64,000 nt of DNA from Paeniglutamicibacter cryotolerans (GCF_014190875.1 NZ_JACHVS010000001.1:496001-560000), one strand, 5' to 3'. Counted from the stretch's first letter, positions 52,072-61,972 are shown. The notes: generated from the sequence alone by a model not told the origin. Program-made: numbers and translations.

Positions 52072-53565
52072 ATGCAGACAGTTACCCACTGGATCAACGG
52101 CGCCTACGTGGCACCGGAAGCCGACGCCCGCTACTCCGACGTCATGAACCCGGCCACCGGCGCAGTCACCTCCCAGGTCGTCCTGGCCTCCGCCGCCACC
52201 ACGGCCGAGGCCATCGCCGCCGCACAGGCCGCTTTCCCGGCTTGGCGCGACACGTCGCTCTCGCGTCGTGTCGCCGTCATGTTCAACTTCCGCGAACTGC
52301 TCAATGCCCGCAAGAGTGAACTCGCCGCCATCATTACGGCCGAGCACGGCAAGGTCCTGGATGACGCACTGGGCGAGGTCGCCCGCGGACAGGAAGTCGT
52401 GGAATTCGCCTGCGGCATCCAGCACTTCATGAAGGGTGGCTACACCGAAAACGCTTCCACCAAGGTCGATGTGCACTCGATCCGCCAGGCCATCGGCGTC
52501 ACCGCCATCATCTCCCCGTTCAACTTCCCGGCCATGGTCCCGATGTGGTTCTACCCGGTCGCCATCGCCACCGGCAACACCGTCGTGATCAAGCCCTCCG
52601 AGAAGAACCCGACCGCGCTGAACTGGATGGCCGAACTCTGGAAGGAAGCCGGCCTCCCCGATGGCGTCTTCAACGTCGTGCACGGCGACAAGGAAGCGGT
52701 CGACACCCTGCTGACCCACCCGGACGTGAAGTCCGTTTCATTCGTCGGCTCCACCCCGATCGCCGAATACGTCTACAAGACCGGCACGTCACACGGCAAG
52801 CGCGTGCAGGCGCTGGGCGGGGCGAAGAACCACATGCTGGTCCTCCCGGATGCAGACCTGGACCTCGCAGCAGACGCAGCGGTCAACGCCGGCTTCGGCG
52901 CTGCGGGCGAACGCTGCATGGCCATCTCCGCCCTGGTCGCGGTCGAGTCCATCGCCGATGAGCTGGTCGCCAAGATCGCCGAGCGCACCCGCACCCTGCG
53001 CGTGGGCGACGGAACCCGCGGCTGCGACATGGGCCCGCTGGTCACCGCAGTGCACCGTGACAAGGTTGCCTCATACATCGACGCCGGCGAAGCAGCAGGC
53101 GCCACCATGGTGCTCGACGGCCGCAACGCCACCCCTGACGCCGACGGCGAGGGCTTCTTCCTGAACCCGACCCTCTTCGACCATGTCGGCACCGACATGA
53201 GCATCTACACCGACGAAATCTTCGGCCCGGTCCTCTCGGTAGTACGCGTCGAGTCCTACGACGAGGGCATCGAGCTGATCAACAACAGCCCGTACGGCAA
53301 CGGCACCGCCATCTTCACCAACGACGGTGGCGCCGCCCGCCGCTTCGAGAACGAGATCCAGGTCGGCATGGTCGGCATCAACGTGCCGATCCCCGTCCCG
53401 ATGGCCTACTACTCCTTCGGCGGCTGGAAGAACTCGCTCTTCGGCGACACCCACGCCCACGGCGCAGAGGGCGTGCACTTCTTCACCCGCGGCAAGGTCG
53501 TCACCTCGCGCTGGCTCGACCCGAGCCACGGCGGCATTAACCTCGGCTTCCCGCAGAACGCCTAG
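52072..53565 (+). CDS. mmsA: CoA-acylating methylmalonate/malonate-semialdehyde dehydrogenase
   Basis: The 497-residue aldehyde dehydrogenase has the MmsA/IolA pattern: WINGAYVAP, ITAEHGKVLDDALGEVARG, AIISPFNFPAMVPMWF, FVGSTPIAEYVY, QALGGAKNHMLVLPDAD and the catalytic Cys in GAAGERCMAIS, with GERCMA specific to the CoA-acylating group. The C-terminal GWKNSLFGDTHAHG is also typical. It turns (methyl)malonate semialdehyde into acetyl- or propionyl-CoA. With the aminotransferase downstream it would convert beta-alanine (or aminoisobutyrate) to acetyl-(propionyl-)CoA. Confidence 0.93.
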   Translation: MQTVTHWINGAYVAPEADARYSDVMNPATGAVTSQVVLASAATTAEAIAAAQAAFPAWRDTSLSRRVAVMFNFRELLNARKSELAAIITAEHGKVLDDALGEVARGQEVVEFACGIQHFMKGGYTENASTKVDVHSIRQAIGVTAIISPFNFPAMVPMWFYPVAIATGNTVVIKPSEKNPTALNWMAELWKEAGLPDGVFNVVHGDKEAVDTLLTHPDVKSVSFVGSTPIAEYVYKTGTSHGKRVQALGGAKNHMLVLPDADLDLAADAAVNAGFGAAGERCMAISALVAVESIADELVAKIAERTRTLRVGDGTRGCDMGPLVTAVHRDKVASYIDAGEAAGATMVLDGRNATPDADGEGFFLNPTLFDHVGTDMSIYTDEIFGPVLSVVRVESYDEGIELINNSPYGNGTAIFTNDGGAARRFENEIQVGMVGINVPIPVPMAYYSFGGWKNSLFGDTHAHGAEGVHFFTRGKVVTSRWLDPSHGGINLGFPQNA

Positions 53566-53592
53566 TCCCGAGACCTCGCAGAAGGATAGAAC

Positions 53593-54966
53593 ATGACCAC
53601 CGAAGCAACCACGGCAGCCGTGTCCGCGCAGGACATTGCCGATGGCGTCCGCGCCCACGAACTGGACCGCGAGCACGTCTTCCACTCCTGGCAGGCACAG
53701 GGCCCGTTCACCCCGATGACGATCCTCAAGGCCGAGGGCTCGTATGTCTGGGACGGCGAGGGGAACAAGCTGCTTGACCTCTCCTCGCAGCTCGTGAACA
53801 CCAACATTGGACACCAGCACCCGAAGGTCGTCGCGGCGATCCAGGAGCAGGCAGGCAAGCTCTGCACGATCGCACCTCAGCACGTGAACGATGCCCGTTC
53901 CGAGGCCGCCCGGCTTATCGCCGAGCTGACCCCCGGGGACCTGAACCACGTGTTCTTCACCAACGGCGGCGCCGACGCGGTGGAGCACGCGATCCGCATG
54001 GCCCGCCTGCACACCGGCAAGCACAAGGTCCTCGCGGCCTACCGCAGCTACCACGGCGGCACCCAGCTGGCCGTGAACGTCACCGGCGACCCGCGCCGCT
54101 TTGCCAACGACCACTCGGATTCCGGCGTCGTGCACTTCATGCCTGCCTACGGCTACCGCTCCTACTTCGCCTCCACCACCGAGGCCGAAGAGACAGAGCG
54201 CGCGCTGCGCCACCTGGAAGACATGATCGTGCTCGAGGGCGCATCCAACATCGGCGCGTTGATCCTCGAATCAATTCCGGGCACCGCGGGCATCTACATG
54301 CCGCCGGCCGGCTACATGGCCGGCGTGCGCGAACTGACCCGCAAGTACGGCATCGTCTTCATCGCCGACGAGGTCATGGCCGGCTTCGGCCGTTCGGGCA
54401 AATGGTTCTCGATCAACCATTGGGACATCACCCCGGACCTGATCACCTTCGCCAAGGGCGTGAACTCCGGATACGTTCCGCTGGGCGGCGTCGCTATTTC
54501 CGATGCCATCTTCGAGACCTTCCGCGATCGCGCCTACCCGGGCGGCCTGACCTACTCGGGCCACCCGCTGGCCTGCGCCGCCGCCGTTGCCACGATTGAG
54601 GCAATGAAGGAAGAGGGCATGGTGGAGAACTCCGCCCGCCTGGGCGAAGACATCATCGGCCCGGCGCTGCGCGCCATGGCAGCCAAGCACCCGTCGGTGG
54701 GCGACGTGCGCGGAGCCGGCTGCTTCTGGGCGGTCGAGCTGGTCAAGAACCGCGAAACCCGAGAACCACTGGCTCCGTACGGCGGCTCCTCGCCGGAAAT
54801 GAACCAGGTAGTGGGCGCATTGAAGGCCGAAGGCATCCTGCCCTTCGCCAACTTCAACCGCATCCATGTGGTTCCGGCGCTGAACATCAGCGACGAAGAC
54901 CTGCTGACCGGGCTTGCCGCCCTGGACAAGGCACTGGACGTGGCCGACGGATTCGTCGAAGCATAG
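53593..54966 (+). CDS. Class III aminotransferase (beta-alanine/GABA type)
   Basis: The 457-residue PLP enzyme shows GSYVWDGEGNKLLDLSSQLVN, FFTNGGADAVEHAIRMARLH, YHGGTQLAVNVTGDPRR, VFIADEVMAGFGRSG and the lysine in TFAKGVNSGYVPLGG. The nearest known functions are omega-amino acid:pyruvate and GABA transaminases. Its place 27 bases after the semialdehyde dehydrogenase gene, with a divergent PucR gene, argues for beta-alanine or 3-aminoisobutyrate breakdown. A strong terminator follows. Confidence 0.88.
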   Translation: MTTEATTAAVSAQDIADGVRAHELDREHVFHSWQAQGPFTPMTILKAEGSYVWDGEGNKLLDLSSQLVNTNIGHQHPKVVAAIQEQAGKLCTIAPQHVNDARSEAARLIAELTPGDLNHVFFTNGGADAVEHAIRMARLHTGKHKVLAAYRSYHGGTQLAVNVTGDPRRFANDHSDSGVVHFMPAYGYRSYFASTTEAEETERALRHLEDMIVLEGASNIGALILESIPGTAGIYMPPAGYMAGVRELTRKYGIVFIADEVMAGFGRSGKWFSINHWDITPDLITFAKGVNSGYVPLGGVAISDAIFETFRDRAYPGGLTYSGHPLACAAAVATIEAMKEEGMVENSARLGEDIIGPALRAMAAKHPSVGDVRGAGCFWAVELVKNRETREPLAPYGGSSPEMNQVVGALKAEGILPFANFNRIHVVPALNISDEDLLTGLAALDKALDVADGFVEA

Positions 54967-54986
54967 CTCCTGCCGCCTTGGCTTGT

Positions 54987-55030
54987 ACGGGCCGTCCACA
55001 CCAGTATGGTGTGGACGGCCCGTCCTTTTA
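54987..55030 (+). terminator. Terminator after the aminotransferase gene
   Basis: A perfect 17-bp stem starting ACGGGCCGTCCACACCA, with loop GTA, is followed by CCTTTTAA. Confidence 0.9.
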
Positions 55031-55138
55031 ACCACTGTTTCAGCACAAGCACGTTTATTCGAACATACACGTCTGAAACACCCCGTCAACGCTCCCACGC
55101 AGACGGGTGAATAACCCATTAAAACATCATTGAGCTGT

Positions 55139-55152
55139 GATTTAAGTAAGAC
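55139..55152 (+). repeat. Left 14-bp target-site duplication of the IS481-like element
   Basis: GATTTAAGTAAGAC is repeated exactly at 56763-56776 on the other side of the element. Confidence 0.9.
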
Positions 55153-56762
55153 TGTTATGTCGCAGGACATCGGTGACAGTTCTGTATCAACACAGCGGTG
55201 ACAGTTCCGCCGGTCCTGGTGGTGACACTTCTACCCGTTATTAACGGTTTTCATCGGATTGGGCGGTGTGACCGGGGTTCGGGTCGGATTGATGGGTGAA
55301 GAGCAACCAACCCATTGATCCGCGGATCCGACTAGCAATCTCCCAATGGCCGGACAACGCCCCGCGAGGAGCGGTCACCACGTTCTGCGCCGAACACCAG
55401 ATCAGCCGCAAGACGTTCTACAAGCTACGGGCCATCGTCCGCGATGAGGGACAAGCAGCGGTGCTTCAGCCACGCTCCCGCCGACCGAAAACCTCACCCA
55501 CCCGGATCGCCGAGGACCTCAAAGCCCAAGCGCTGGCGGTGCGCTCGGCCCTGGAAGCCTCCGGGCTGGACCACGGCCCGATCAGCGTGCATGACAAGAT
55601 GAACTCCCTGGGCTTCGAAACGCCGGCCATCGCTTCCCTGGCCCGGATCTTCCGCGAAAAGAACGTCGCTCGTGCAGCACCGAATAAGCGGCCACGCTCG
55701 GCCTACCGCCGGTTCGTCTACCCGGCACCCAACGCCTGCTGGCAGTTGGACGCGACCGAATACGTGCTCACCGGTGGGCGTAAATGTGTGATCTTCCAGC
55801 TGCAGGATGACCACTCACGGCTGGCGATCGCGACCCATGCGGCGCGCAGCGAGAACAGCGAGGATGCGCTGGCGGTGATGCGCAAGGGCATCGAAGCCCA
55901 TGGGGTCCCACAAAGGCTGCTAACCGACAACGGATCGGCTTTAAATCCCTCACGCCGGGGTTGGATCGGGCAGCTGGTCGCCTACGCCGCCTCCCTGGGC
56001 GTGGAGGCGATCACGGGCAAAGCGGGCAAGCCCACCACCCAGGGGAAGAACGAACGCTTTCACCAGACCCTGTTCAAATGGTTGGATAAGCAACCCTTCG
56101 CCAACAGCCTTGAGCAACTTCAGGAACAGGTGGACCGGTTCGACGCGATCTTCAACACCGAGCGTCCGCACCAGGGACTGGCCGGGCGGATGACCCCGCA
56201 ACAGGCCTGGGATGCCACCGTGGTGGCCGAATCGCCCCGACCCGACAGCCAGGCCCTGGAACGGATCGGGCTGCCGTTCATCGATGAGGTGGTTGAGGCC
56301 AATCCGGTAGCGGAGATGGTCAATGCCTACGCCCGGCAACTGGATGAGCAGATGAAGGCCGAGGGCGTGATCGACCCCCTCGGCGCCCCTGTCGTTGATG
56401 CCTCTCCCGAGAAGATCCGCGGCAGCGTCAAGGATCTAGGTGAACGCGGGCATCGGAAGCTGAAGGTGTATTCCAACGGGACCTTGAAGCTGGGAGAAAC
56501 CATGTTCTTCGTCACCAAGCGCAGGGGGTCCCGGATCCTGAACGTGGATTGGGATCCGGAGAGCATCCTCATCTCCACCATGGAGGGCGAGCTGATTGCC
56601 GACTTCCCACGGCCCCCAGCGGGAACCACATACGTCGGCATGGACGGGGCCACCGTGTGTTTCCCGAACGCCGATCAACGCTAAGTGCCACCGATGTCCT
56701 GAGGCAGCGAGTGTCACCACTGTCCTGATACAGAAGTGTCACCGCTGCCTTGAGACATCACA
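55153..56762. mobile_element. IS481-like insertion sequence, about 1.61 kb
   Basis: The element starts TGT and ends ACA, as IS481 members do. The terminal 37 bases are imperfect inverted repeats (for example ATGTCGCAGGACATCGGTGA on the left against ATGTCTCAAGGCAGCGGTGA on the right end read inward). Subterminal GGTGACA motifs occur three times at the left (around 55172, 55198, 55221) and at least twice in inverse form at the right. It carries one intact transposase and is flanked by a 14-bp direct repeat. Confidence 0.9.
55296..56684 (+). CDS. IS481-family transposase
   Basis: The 462-residue protein has an N-terminal HTH (AVTTFCAEHQISRKTFYKLRAI), then an rve integrase core with the DDE triad: Asp in CWQLDATEY, Asp in LLTDNGSAL and Glu in TQGKNERFHQTLF. 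The LDATEY and the long C-terminal beta-rich part (about residues 370-462, KLKVYSNGTLKLGETMFFV) are typical of the IS481 group. The frame is complete with no stops, so the element may be able to move. Confidence 0.92.
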   Translation: MKSNQPIDPRIRLAISQWPDNAPRGAVTTFCAEHQISRKTFYKLRAIVRDEGQAAVLQPRSRRPKTSPTRIAEDLKAQALAVRSALEASGLDHGPISVHDKMNSLGFETPAIASLARIFREKNVARAAPNKRPRSAYRRFVYPAPNACWQLDATEYVLTGGRKCVIFQLQDDHSRLAIATHAARSENSEDALAVMRKGIEAHGVPQRLLTDNGSALNPSRRGWIGQLVAYAASLGVEAITGKAGKPTTQGKNERFHQTLFKWLDKQPFANSLEQLQEQVDRFDAIFNTERPHQGLAGRMTPQQAWDATVVAESPRPDSQALERIGLPFIDEVVEANPVAEMVNAYARQLDEQMKAEGVIDPLGAPVVDASPEKIRGSVKDLGERGHRKLKVYSNGTLKLGETMFFVTKRRGSRILNVDWDPESILISTMEGELIADFPRPPAGTTYVGMDGATVCFPNADQR

Positions 56763-56776
56763 GATTTAAGTAAGAC
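56763..56776 (+). repeat. Right 14-bp target-site duplication of the IS481-like element
   Basis: Identical to 55139-55152; it directly follows the terminal ACA of the element. Confidence 0.9.
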
Positions 56777-56841
56777 CGCGGCCTGCGCACGCGAGTGTGA
56801 AGACCTTTCTAAATATCGGCGTGGAGTCGTATTCCAGCTCT

Positions 56842-58247
56842 ATGTTCGATACGGGGAAAATCCAGGAATCGAACCCGAACGGCCCGCAGACGGGAACCGC
56901 CGGGGCACCGGACCACCCCCGCCCCGCAGTCCTTCCTCGCCACGCTCACCCACCAGGTCTCGCACACCATCTCCGAACACCTCAGCGAACGCCAACTGGC
57001 CGACCGCATCGAAACCACCGAACAACTCAAGAGCAGCCTGGCCGCTCTGCAGGCCCGTGACACCACCGCCCTCCACACAGCAGCGGCCACCCAGAGCCCC
57101 GAACCCGGCAAGAAGCGGGACACCGGGGTACGGGGCACCGGCACCCAGATCGCCCTGGCCCGGAGTGAAACACCCGCCGAGGGCACCCGACACCTCACCG
57201 GATCCCGCATCCTGTGCGCCGACCTGCCCCGAACCATGGCCCGGTTCACCACCGGGACCCTGAGCGAAAACCGGGCCATGCTCATCGCCACCGAGGTCCA
57301 GGACCTGGGCCAGGAGCACCGCGGCTGGGCCGATGAACAACTAACCTTGAACCCTGAGGACTTCGCCGGTGAAAGCCGCAAGGCCCTGGGCGACCGCGTC
57401 CGGGCCCTGGTCCAGGAAATCGAACCCGTCACCGCGCTGGAGCGGATCGATGACGCCCGGTCCCGGCGCTTCCTGCGCTTGATCCCCACCGGCAACATGA
57501 CCATGCGCTTGATCGGGCAGAACCCCGCCGAACACGGCGTACTGATGCACCAAGTCCTCAGCGACCTGGCGGACTCCAAGACCGCCGCAGGGAAGGGGCA
57601 GGGCCGCACCCGCGAACAGATCCGCGCCGATGAGTTCTGCGGGCTGGTCACCGGGGAGCAGAACATCAGCCCACGCGTGGAGATCGAGTTGGTCATGACC
57701 GACCGGATCCTGTTCCAGGCCGAGGCCGAACCGGCCTACCTGCAGGGCTACGGGACCATCCCGGCGGCCATGGCCCGGCAACTGGTCCGCGGCCGGGATA
57801 TGGAGCTGAAGCTTATGCGTTGGATCCGCCGGACTGGTGCACTGGATCTCGATCCGCGACCAGATCTGCGCGACCCCGGGCTGCCAGAACCGGGTGCGGC
57901 ACATTGACCACATCGACCAGTGGTTCCACGGCGGGGCAACCACCGCGCACAACGCCAGCGCCCGCTGCGCCTGGTGCAACCAGAGCAAGGAATACCCCGG
58001 CTGGAGCGAACGGCCCCTGTCCGGTAGTCGGCATGGACTGGAAATCACCACCCCGACCGGGAAGGTCTACCGCTCGACCTCCCCGCCGCTATCGGGCACC
58101 CGCGCCACCACCCGCACTGAACCGCCGGCACGCCCCCGCGGTGCTGCCTCCGGCTCCCGTCTCCGCAGGCAGGAGCACCTTCATGTTCCAAGGCGGATGA
58201 ACGATCCGGTTATCCTGCCAAGGGAAAGGCAACGCCTTCCCCGATGA
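56842..58247 (+). pseudogene. DUF222/HNH endonuclease domain protein, decayed
   Basis: Three frames must be joined to read the protein. Frame one starts at about ATG 56842 (FDTGKIQESNPNGPQ). Near 56930 the sense passes to another frame (LATLTHQVSHTISEHLSERQ, RDTGVRG, then the DUF222 core from 57236, GTLSENRAMLIATEV). At about 57830 the frame changes again to the HNH part (HWISIRDQICATPGCQ, RHIDHIDQW, NASARCAWCNQSKE). The usual stretch between the DUF222 core and the HNH part (LYT-x-PxTG-x-LVxMDS) is missing, so about 25 residues were deleted. The gene begins 65 bases after an IS481 element. DUF222/HNH genes are multi-copy in this group, so decay of one copy is not surprising. Confidence 0.8.
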
Positions 58248-59343
58248 TGCGCAGGTTCAGTTCCATCCCCGGACGCGCCATGGCGGCGTTCCAGTGCTTG
58301 ATGGAGATGATTTCCCCGCCGCCAACGGACGCCGTCCCCGATACCCGGGGGGCGGGCTGCAGCTTAATCCGCACCGTGGTCTCCGGACCGAAATAGACGG
58401 TGTCCACCACTACCCCCTTGATCGGTCCATCGGCTGTGATCCTGATCTGTTCCGGACGTAGCATCAAGCTCACGCGCCCCTGCACCGAGGGCTTGCGTAC
58501 CGGGATGCCCCCCAGCGAACAGGTGGCCAGGGTTCCCTCCAACATCGCTTCGAGAACGACCGCGTCGCCCAGGAACTCGGCGGCTTCCCGATCCGAGGGC
58601 ATAGTGTAGACGGAGAATGGCGTCCCCGTCTGGACCAGCTTCCCATCGCGCATGACCGCTACCTGATCCGCGAAGGAGAGCGCCTCGCCCTGGTCATGAG
58701 TCACCAGAATCGTCGTGATTCCGGCTTCACTGAGCACATCTCCCACCGCCTTTCGTGTTGCCACCCGCAGACCCGCATCCAGCGCCGAGAACGGCTCGTC
58801 GAGCAGGATGAGTTTTGGTTCCCGGGCCAGTGCGCGGGCCAACGCAACACGTTGCTGCTGGCCGCCGGAGAGTTCGTGCGGACGGCGGCCACCCATGCCG
58901 GCGGGCAGCGAAACCATGTCCAGCAGTGCCGCGATCTTCAGTTCGATCCCTCGGCGCCCCACCCGGCCCCCGGCACCCTTCAGGCCGAAGGAAATGTTCT
59001 GGGCAACAGTCAGATGCGGGAACAAGGCACCATCCTGGGCGACATACCCGATGGCACGCTTATGCGCCGGTACGCGAACACCCGGCCCCGCGACGACCTT
59101 GTCCTTGAGCTCGATCATTCCCGCATCGGGCTGCTGGAATCCGGCAATCAGGCGGAGCAACGTGGTCTTGCCCGACCCAGAGGGGCCCACGATGGCGGTG
59201 GTGCTTCCCTCGACCATGGACAGGTCCACGCCCTTGAGTACCTGTTGGGAGCCGAAGCTCTTGGACAGGCCCCGAGCCTGTAGGTAGGTCGCCGGCTCCC
59301 AATGGCCGGAGAACGTGCAAAGGGGTGTTGATACTTCGGTCAC
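58210..59343 (-). CDS. fbpC: Iron(III) ABC transporter ATP-binding protein (FbpC-like)
   Basis: The 377-residue ATPase carries Walker [10 protein letters not shown], signature [15 protein letters not shown], Walker B LILLDEPFSALDA and His in VTHDQGEALSFAD. A C-terminal TOBE-like regulatory domain (about 270-375) has LMLRPEQIRIT. The FbpC branch is supported by the neighbouring FbpB and FbpA genes. It overlaps the permease gene by 4 bases. The last 38 bases overlap the end of the decayed HNH gene. Confidence 0.9.
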   Translation of the reverse strand: MTEVSTPLCTFSGHWEPATYLQARGLSKSFGSQQVLKGVDLSMVEGSTTAIVGPSGSGKTTLLRLIAGFQQPDAGMIELKDKVVAGPGVRVPAHKRAIGYVAQDGALFPHLTVAQNISFGLKGAGGRVGRRGIELKIAALLDMVSLPAGMGGRRPHELSGGQQQRVALARALAREPKLILLDEPFSALDAGLRVATRKAVGDVLSEAGITTILVTHDQGEALSFADQVAVMRDGKLVQTGTPFSVYTMPSDREAAEFLGDAVVLEAMLEGTLATCSLGGIPVRKPSVQGRVSLMLRPEQIRITADGPIKGVVVDTVYFGPETTVRIKLQPAPRVSGTASVGGGEIISIKHWNAAMARPGMELNLRIIGEGVAFPLAG

Positions 59344-60932
59344 TGTCCTGCCGCTTTCTTTGACTGTTGGAACAGCAGATAGGTCATGGGCGTTGATATG
59401 AGGATCATCAGCAACGCATATGGGGCAGCCCCCATGTAGTCGATTTCGCTGCTCTTGGCCCAGAACGCCGTAGCCAGGGTGCGGGTGCCGTTGGGTGCCA
59501 ACAGCAGCGTCGCCGTCAGTTCGTTGACGATGGCCAGGAAGACAAGCGCGGCCCCACCTGCGGCGGCCGGCGCGCTCAGGCGCAAGGTGACTAGGAAAAA
59601 GGCGGCGAAGGGGCTGCGGCCCAGCGATTGGGCGGCTTCGTCCAGTTCACGCGGCGCCTGTGACAGCCCTGCCCGCAGGTTCACCAGCGCCCGTGGCAGG
59701 AATAACAGCACATAAGCAGCCAACAGCACGAGGGCGCTCTGATAGATCCCGGGGACCACCTTGATCGACACCGTAACGAAGGCCAAACCGACGACGATGC
59801 CCGGCATCGAGCTGGTCACGTAGTTCGAGAGTTCCAGCAGTCGGCTGAAACCGCTGGCGTGCCGCACCGCGAGGTAGGCCATCGGGAAGGCCACGACGAT
59901 GGTCAACAGCGCACCGCCCAGGCCATAGCCCAGGGTCTGGAGCAACGCGGGCAGGAAGCGGGCGGGCTCCCAGACCTGCGCGCCCCCTGCCACCAGCCAG
60001 CGGAGGACCGACCACAGCGGGATGCCGACGGACAGCACTCCCACGGCCAGCAGGCTGAGCTGGGCAGGCACTTCAAAGCACCCCAGCGGGTGCCGTACCG
60101 GAAGCCCTTGAGCCCCGAAGCCGACTCGGGCATAGCGGGCGGTCCCACGCATTTTCGATTCGCCCCACAGCAACAGCATGCACAGCAGCACCAACACGCT
60201 CGCCAGCATGTTGCCCGCTGCACCATTGAACGTCGACTGGAATTGCACCATGATCGCCGTGGTGAACGTGTCGAAGCGGATCATCGCGAATGCGCCGTAC
60301 TCGGAGAGCAGGTGCAGCGCCACCAGCAGTGATCCACCGGTCATCGCGATGCGTAATTGCGGAAGCACGACCTTGAGGAACACGCCCCAGGGTCCCAGCC
60401 CGAGGGACGCCGCAGATTGCTCGATCGCCGGGTCCAGGCGTCCCAGCGTCGCAGCGACGGGGATGTACACCAATGGGAAATAGGACAACGTGGCGATTAG
60501 GGTTCCTGCGCCAAGCCCCGCCAACGAGGGAACGGTCGAAGACCAGGCATAGCTGTTCACGAAGGCCGGGATGGCCAGTGGAGCTGCCAGGGCCAATGCC
60601 CACCAGCGGCGTCCGCGCAGGTTGGTGCGCTCCACCAGCCAAGCACCGCCGACGCCCAGGAGCAGGCACAACGGCACCGTCACGAGGATCAACAGGATGG
60701 TGTTTGCCAGCAGCTCACCCACCCGGGGGCGGACTACCAGTTCGAGTACCGTGTCCCAGCCGGCAGTCAACGTCATGTAGATGACGAAGCCCAGCGGGAT
60801 CAGCGAAAACAGGGCGATCAGGACAGCGAGCAGCGAGAGCGCTGAAACGCCCATAGGCGGGCGGTGGCGCTTGCCCCTGTCCGCTTTGTCCATTCCCTGC
60901 GTGGCGACCGGGACCGGTGGTGTATTGCCCAT
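59340..60932 (-). CDS. fbpB: Iron(III) ABC transporter permease (FbpB-like, two fused permease domains)
   Basis: The 530-residue protein has about 12 helices in two homologous halves, each with an EAA loop: IEQSAASLGLGPWGVFLKVVLP in the first and ELDEAAQSLGRSPFAAFFLVTL in the second. This fused form is that of FbpB/SfuB for ferric iron. The basic N-terminus (KADRGKRHRPP) is cytosolic. It starts 6 bases after the FbpA gene, all in one operon under a DtxR/IdeR box. Confidence 0.92.
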   Translation of the reverse strand: MGNTPPVPVATQGMDKADRGKRHRPPMGVSALSLLAVLIALFSLIPLGFVIYMTLTAGWDTVLELVVRPRVGELLANTILLILVTVPLCLLLGVGGAWLVERTNLRGRRWWALALAAPLAIPAFVNSYAWSSTVPSLAGLGAGTLIATLSYFPLVYIPVAATLGRLDPAIEQSAASLGLGPWGVFLKVVLPQLRIAMTGGSLLVALHLLSEYGAFAMIRFDTFTTAIMVQFQSTFNGAAGNMLASVLVLLCMLLLWGESKMRGTARYARVGFGAQGLPVRHPLGCFEVPAQLSLLAVGVLSVGIPLWSVLRWLVAGGAQVWEPARFLPALLQTLGYGLGGALLTIVVAFPMAYLAVRHASGFSRLLELSNYVTSSMPGIVVGLAFVTVSIKVVPGIYQSALVLLAAYVLLFLPRALVNLRAGLSQAPRELDEAAQSLGRSPFAAFFLVTLRLSAPAAAGGAALVFLAIVNELTATLLLAPNGTRTLATAFWAKSSEIDYMGAAPYALLMILISTPMTYLLFQQSKKAAGQ

Positions 60933-60937
60933 GATGC

Positions 60938-61972
60938 CTAGAGCAGTCCTGCCTTGGTCATCAGCTCGGTGACCTTGGCGGAGTTCAGCTTGGCCGGGTC
61001 GATCTTCGGCGCCTGCAACTCATCCAACGGGATCAGCTTCGCGTTGGAGGGAACTCCGGATCCAACGGTGTATTCGAAGGAGGTGCCGTCTTTCAGGACT
61101 TCCTGGCCCTTCTTACCGGTGATGAACTTCAGGAATTCCTGGGCCGCATCGGCGTTCTTGGAGGCCGCGAGCACGCCACCGCCGGATACCGAAACAAACG
61201 CCCCGGGATCCTGCTTCTTGAAGTAGTGCTGGGCGACGTTGCCCGAGTTCTCACCGGTCTTGGCTTGATCGCTGAAGTAGTAGTAGTGGTAAATCAGCGC
61301 GGCATCGACCTCGCCGGCGTTCACTGCCTTCATGGCAGTGCTGTTGCCCTTGTAGGCGGTGAAGTTGGACTTCATGCCCTTGAGCCAGGCGTCGGTTGCT
61401 TCCTCCCCCTTGAGTTCAAGCAGTGCCGCAACGATGGCTTGGAAGTCAGCTCCGGTCGGCGAGGCCGCCCATTTGCCCTTCCATTCCGGCTTGGCCAAGT
61501 CCAGCATCGACACCGGAAGCTGGTCCGCGCTCAGCTTGGCCTTGTCATAGACCAGGACGGTGGAACGGGCGGCAATTCCGGTCCATTTTCCAGTGGAGGG
61601 ACGGAATTCGGCGGGAACCTGATCAATGGTGGCCTTGTCGACGTCGGCGAAAAGGCCGGCGTTCTCGACCTGGGCCATGGCCGGGGAGTTCTCCGTGAGG
61701 AAGACATCGGCCGGGGACGCGGCGCCCTCCTGGATGATCTGGTTCGACATCTCGGTATCCGAGCCGTTGCGCACCGTGACCTTGATGCCGGTCTCCTGGG
61801 TGAAGGCATCTACCCATTCCTGGGCCAGAGACTCGTGCTGCGCGTTGTACACGGTGATCCCGCCGGCCTTGGGGGATCCCGGCGCCGCAGTGGAGCCTCC
61901 GCAACCGGTCAGCCCCAGTGCGGCGGTGGCTGCCAGGGCGATTCCGGCCAGCACGTTCTTGCGCATCTTCAT
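60938..61972 (-). CDS. fbpA: Iron(III) ABC transporter substrate-binding lipoprotein (FbpA/FutA-like)
   Basis: The 344-residue lipoprotein has its Cys near residue 24 (LGLTGCGGS). The mature part has ITVYNAQHESLAQEWVDAF, PADVFLTENSPAMAQVE, and the iron-binding tyrosine pair in ALIYHYYYFSDQA, as in FbpA/FutA. ATG 61972 is taken as the start; ATG 61966 is equally possible. The upstream iron box supports ferric iron as the ligand. Confidence 0.92.
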   Translation of the reverse strand: MKMRKNVLAGIALAATAALGLTGCGGSTAAPGSPKAGGITVYNAQHESLAQEWVDAFTQETGIKVTVRNGSDTEMSNQIIQEGAASPADVFLTENSPAMAQVENAGLFADVDKATIDQVPAEFRPSTGKWTGIAARSTVLVYDKAKLSADQLPVSMLDLAKPEWKGKWAASPTGADFQAIVAALLELKGEEATDAWLKGMKSNFTAYKGNSTAMKAVNAGEVDAALIYHYYYFSDQAKTGENSGNVAQHYFKKQDPGAFVSVSGGGVLAASKNADAAQEFLKFITGKKGQEVLKDGTSFEYTVGSGVPSNAKLIPLDELQAPKIDPAKLNSAKVTELMTKAGLL

